NCBI RefSeq assembly: GCF_002252625.1
Contig: NZ_NQKW01000006.1
Location: forward strand, 1 to 64,000
Direction of reading: 5' to 3'
DNA: 64,000 nucleotides
From: Synechococcus sp. 1G10
GTDB taxonomy: Bacteria > Cyanobacteriota > Cyanobacteriia > PCC-6307 > Cyanobiaceae
A model generated the notes under the pieces. The model did not search any database. It saw only the letters and a list, made by a program, of their open reading frames with translations, and was not told the origin of the DNA. Positions within the stretch are counted from its first letter, which is position 1. Every line of letters starts with the position of its first letter. The position numbers were made by a program, and so were the translations under genes. This document shows positions 63,162 through 64,000 of this stretch, piece by piece.

Positions 63162-64000
63162 ATGGCCTTGCTGGGCACCCGGCGCAGCATGTTCTCGGCG
63201 GCGCGGCCAGCCCGTCGGCGGCCCCTTGAGGGGGTGGATCTGGTGCTGTGGGGCATTCCCCTGGCCATGGTGGCTGTGGCCGGCATCCTGATCGCCAGCA
63301 CCCAGCGCCAGGCCCCCTATGCCGTCTGGTATCAGCACTGGATCACCGCCGCTGTGGGGATGGGCCTCGCCCTGGTGCTGGCACGGATCCCGCTGGAGCG
63401 GTACCAGCCGTTCCGTTGGCTGATCTACGGGGTCATGGTGGCCAGCCTGGTGGCGGTAAGGGTGGTGGGGGTCAGCGCACTCGGCGCCCAGAGCTGGATC
63501 AACATCGCCGGCTTCAACGTGCAACCCTCCGAGTTCGCCAAGGTGGCAGCCATCCTGCTGCTGGCGGGTGTGCTCGCCCGCCATCCTGTGGAGCGGCCGG
63601 TGGACCTGATCCGGCCCGTGGCGATGATCAGCGTGCCCTGGCTGCTGGTGTTCGTGCAGCCCGATCTGGGCACCTCCCTCGTGTTCGGGGCCGTCCTGCT
63701 GGTGATGATGTTCTGGTCGGGCATGCCTGGAGCCTGGCTGCTGCTGCTGCTCTCGCCACTGTTCACCGCCATCCTGGCGGGCACCATCCCCTGGGCCCTG
63801 GTGGCCTGGGTTCCCGCCATGGGACTGGTCGCCTGGCGCTCCCTGCCCTGGAAGGCCCTGGCCACATCCTTGACCCTGGCCATTCAGGGCATCTTCGCCC
63901 TGGGCACTCCCTGGCTCTGGTCCCACGGCCTCAAGGACCACCAGCGGGCCCGCCTAACCATGTTTCTCGACCCCTCCCAGGATCCTCTCGGCGGGGGGTA
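63162..64000 (+). CDS. rodA: Rod shape-determining protein RodA (partial, cut by the window end)
   Basis: The first 279 codons of a SEDS-family peptidoglycan glycosyltransferase, starting MALLGTRRSMFSAARPARRR, with membrane helices and the signature GVSALGAQSWINIAGFNVQP, SEFAKVAAILLLAG and VFVQPDLGTSLVFGAVLLVM. The order LGAQSW...QPSE is typical of RodA rather than FtsW. The frame stays open to base 64000. It starts 5 bp after mrp. Confidence 0.93.
   Translation, partial: MALLGTRRSMFSAARPARRRPLEGVDLVLWGIPLAMVAVAGILIASTQRQAPYAVWYQHWITAAVGMGLALVLARIPLERYQPFRWLIYGVMVASLVAVRVVGVSALGAQSWINIAGFNVQPSEFAKVAAILLLAGVLARHPVERPVDLIRPVAMISVPWLLVFVQPDLGTSLVFGAVLLVMMFWSGMPGAWLLLLLSPLFTAILAGTIPWALVAWVPAMGLVAWRSLPWKALATSLTLAIQGIFALGTPWLWSHGLKDHQRARLTMFLDPSQDPLGGG

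Overview
The window is high-GC cyanobacterial chromosome from a phycoerythrin-containing picocyanobacterium of the Synechococcus/Cyanobium type. The evidence is oxygenic photosynthesis genes (petB, petD, psbB, psbT, psbM), a large phycobilisome (PBS) gene region carrying phycocyanin (cpcBA) and phycoerythrin-I (cpeBA) but no phycoerythrin-II (mpeBA) or chromatic-acclimation genes, a phycoerythrobilin biosynthesis block (ho1, pebA, pebB), and cyanobacteria-specific fusions (PanC-Cmk, ferrochelatase with a light-harvesting-like tail). This gene content fits a green-light 'pigment type 2' strain.

Layout. 1-0.8 kb: decayed transposase and another broken gene. 0.8-2 kb: petB-petD on the minus strand with a clear terminator. 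2.1-7.9 kb: C-terminal protease, HD phosphohydrolase, minC, a phospholipase D-like gene, minD-minE, a tiny LuxR-type HTH protein, tRNA-Thr. 8.1-11.7 kb (minus): small membrane protein, sua5, prmC, dprA, thioesterase. 11.8-15.4 kb: tandem universal stress protein, psbM, a [2Fe-2S] ferredoxin, psbB-psbT. 15.5-21.9 kb: nrdR, ribosomal protein S1, HAD hydrolase, metK, FGGY kinase, small proteins, comF, tRNA-Phe.

22-50 kb is the PBS region, bounded by comF/tRNA-Phe on the left and by cpcEF plus a low-molecular-weight protein tyrosine phosphatase on the right. It has three parts. (i) The phycocyanin part holds cpcT, two CpcG-type linkers with hydrophobic C-terminal tails (CpcL-like) on either side of cpcBA, an unknown protein, a divergent phycobiliprotein-like protein, a pentapeptide-repeat protein and a ferrochelatase. 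(ii) The phycoerythrin part holds three rod linkers, cpeS, cpeT, the regulator cpeR, the bilin lyases cpeY, cpeZ and a CpeF-like protein, a CpcD-type capping linker, and cpeBA. (iii) The bilin-synthesis part holds ho1, a CpeS-family lyase, pebA and pebB. Heme oxygenase, PebA and PebB make phycoerythrobilin, the CpeS/T/Y/Z/F and CpcE/F/T lyases attach bilins, and the linkers assemble the rods. Between pebB and cpcE is a disrupted stretch with an intact IS1595-family element inserted in an already decaying gene. The PBS part looks visibly less GC-rich than the flanks, especially around 27.3-28.6, 34-35.7 and 45-48.5 kb.

50-64 kb returns to housekeeping genes: panC-cmk fusion, rlpA, purM, aldo/keto reductase, tRNA-Cys, an LpxB-related protein, RNase D-like exonuclease, a cytochrome b6f cofactor-assembly protein, a probable amidase, hemF, mrp, and the start of rodA, cut by the window end.

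The observations most worth follow-up are the phycobiliprotein-like paralogue at 27864-28463 with its neighbours, the two membrane-tailed CpcG linkers, and several unusual gene/tRNA overlaps. No CRISPR array, prophage or restriction system was seen.
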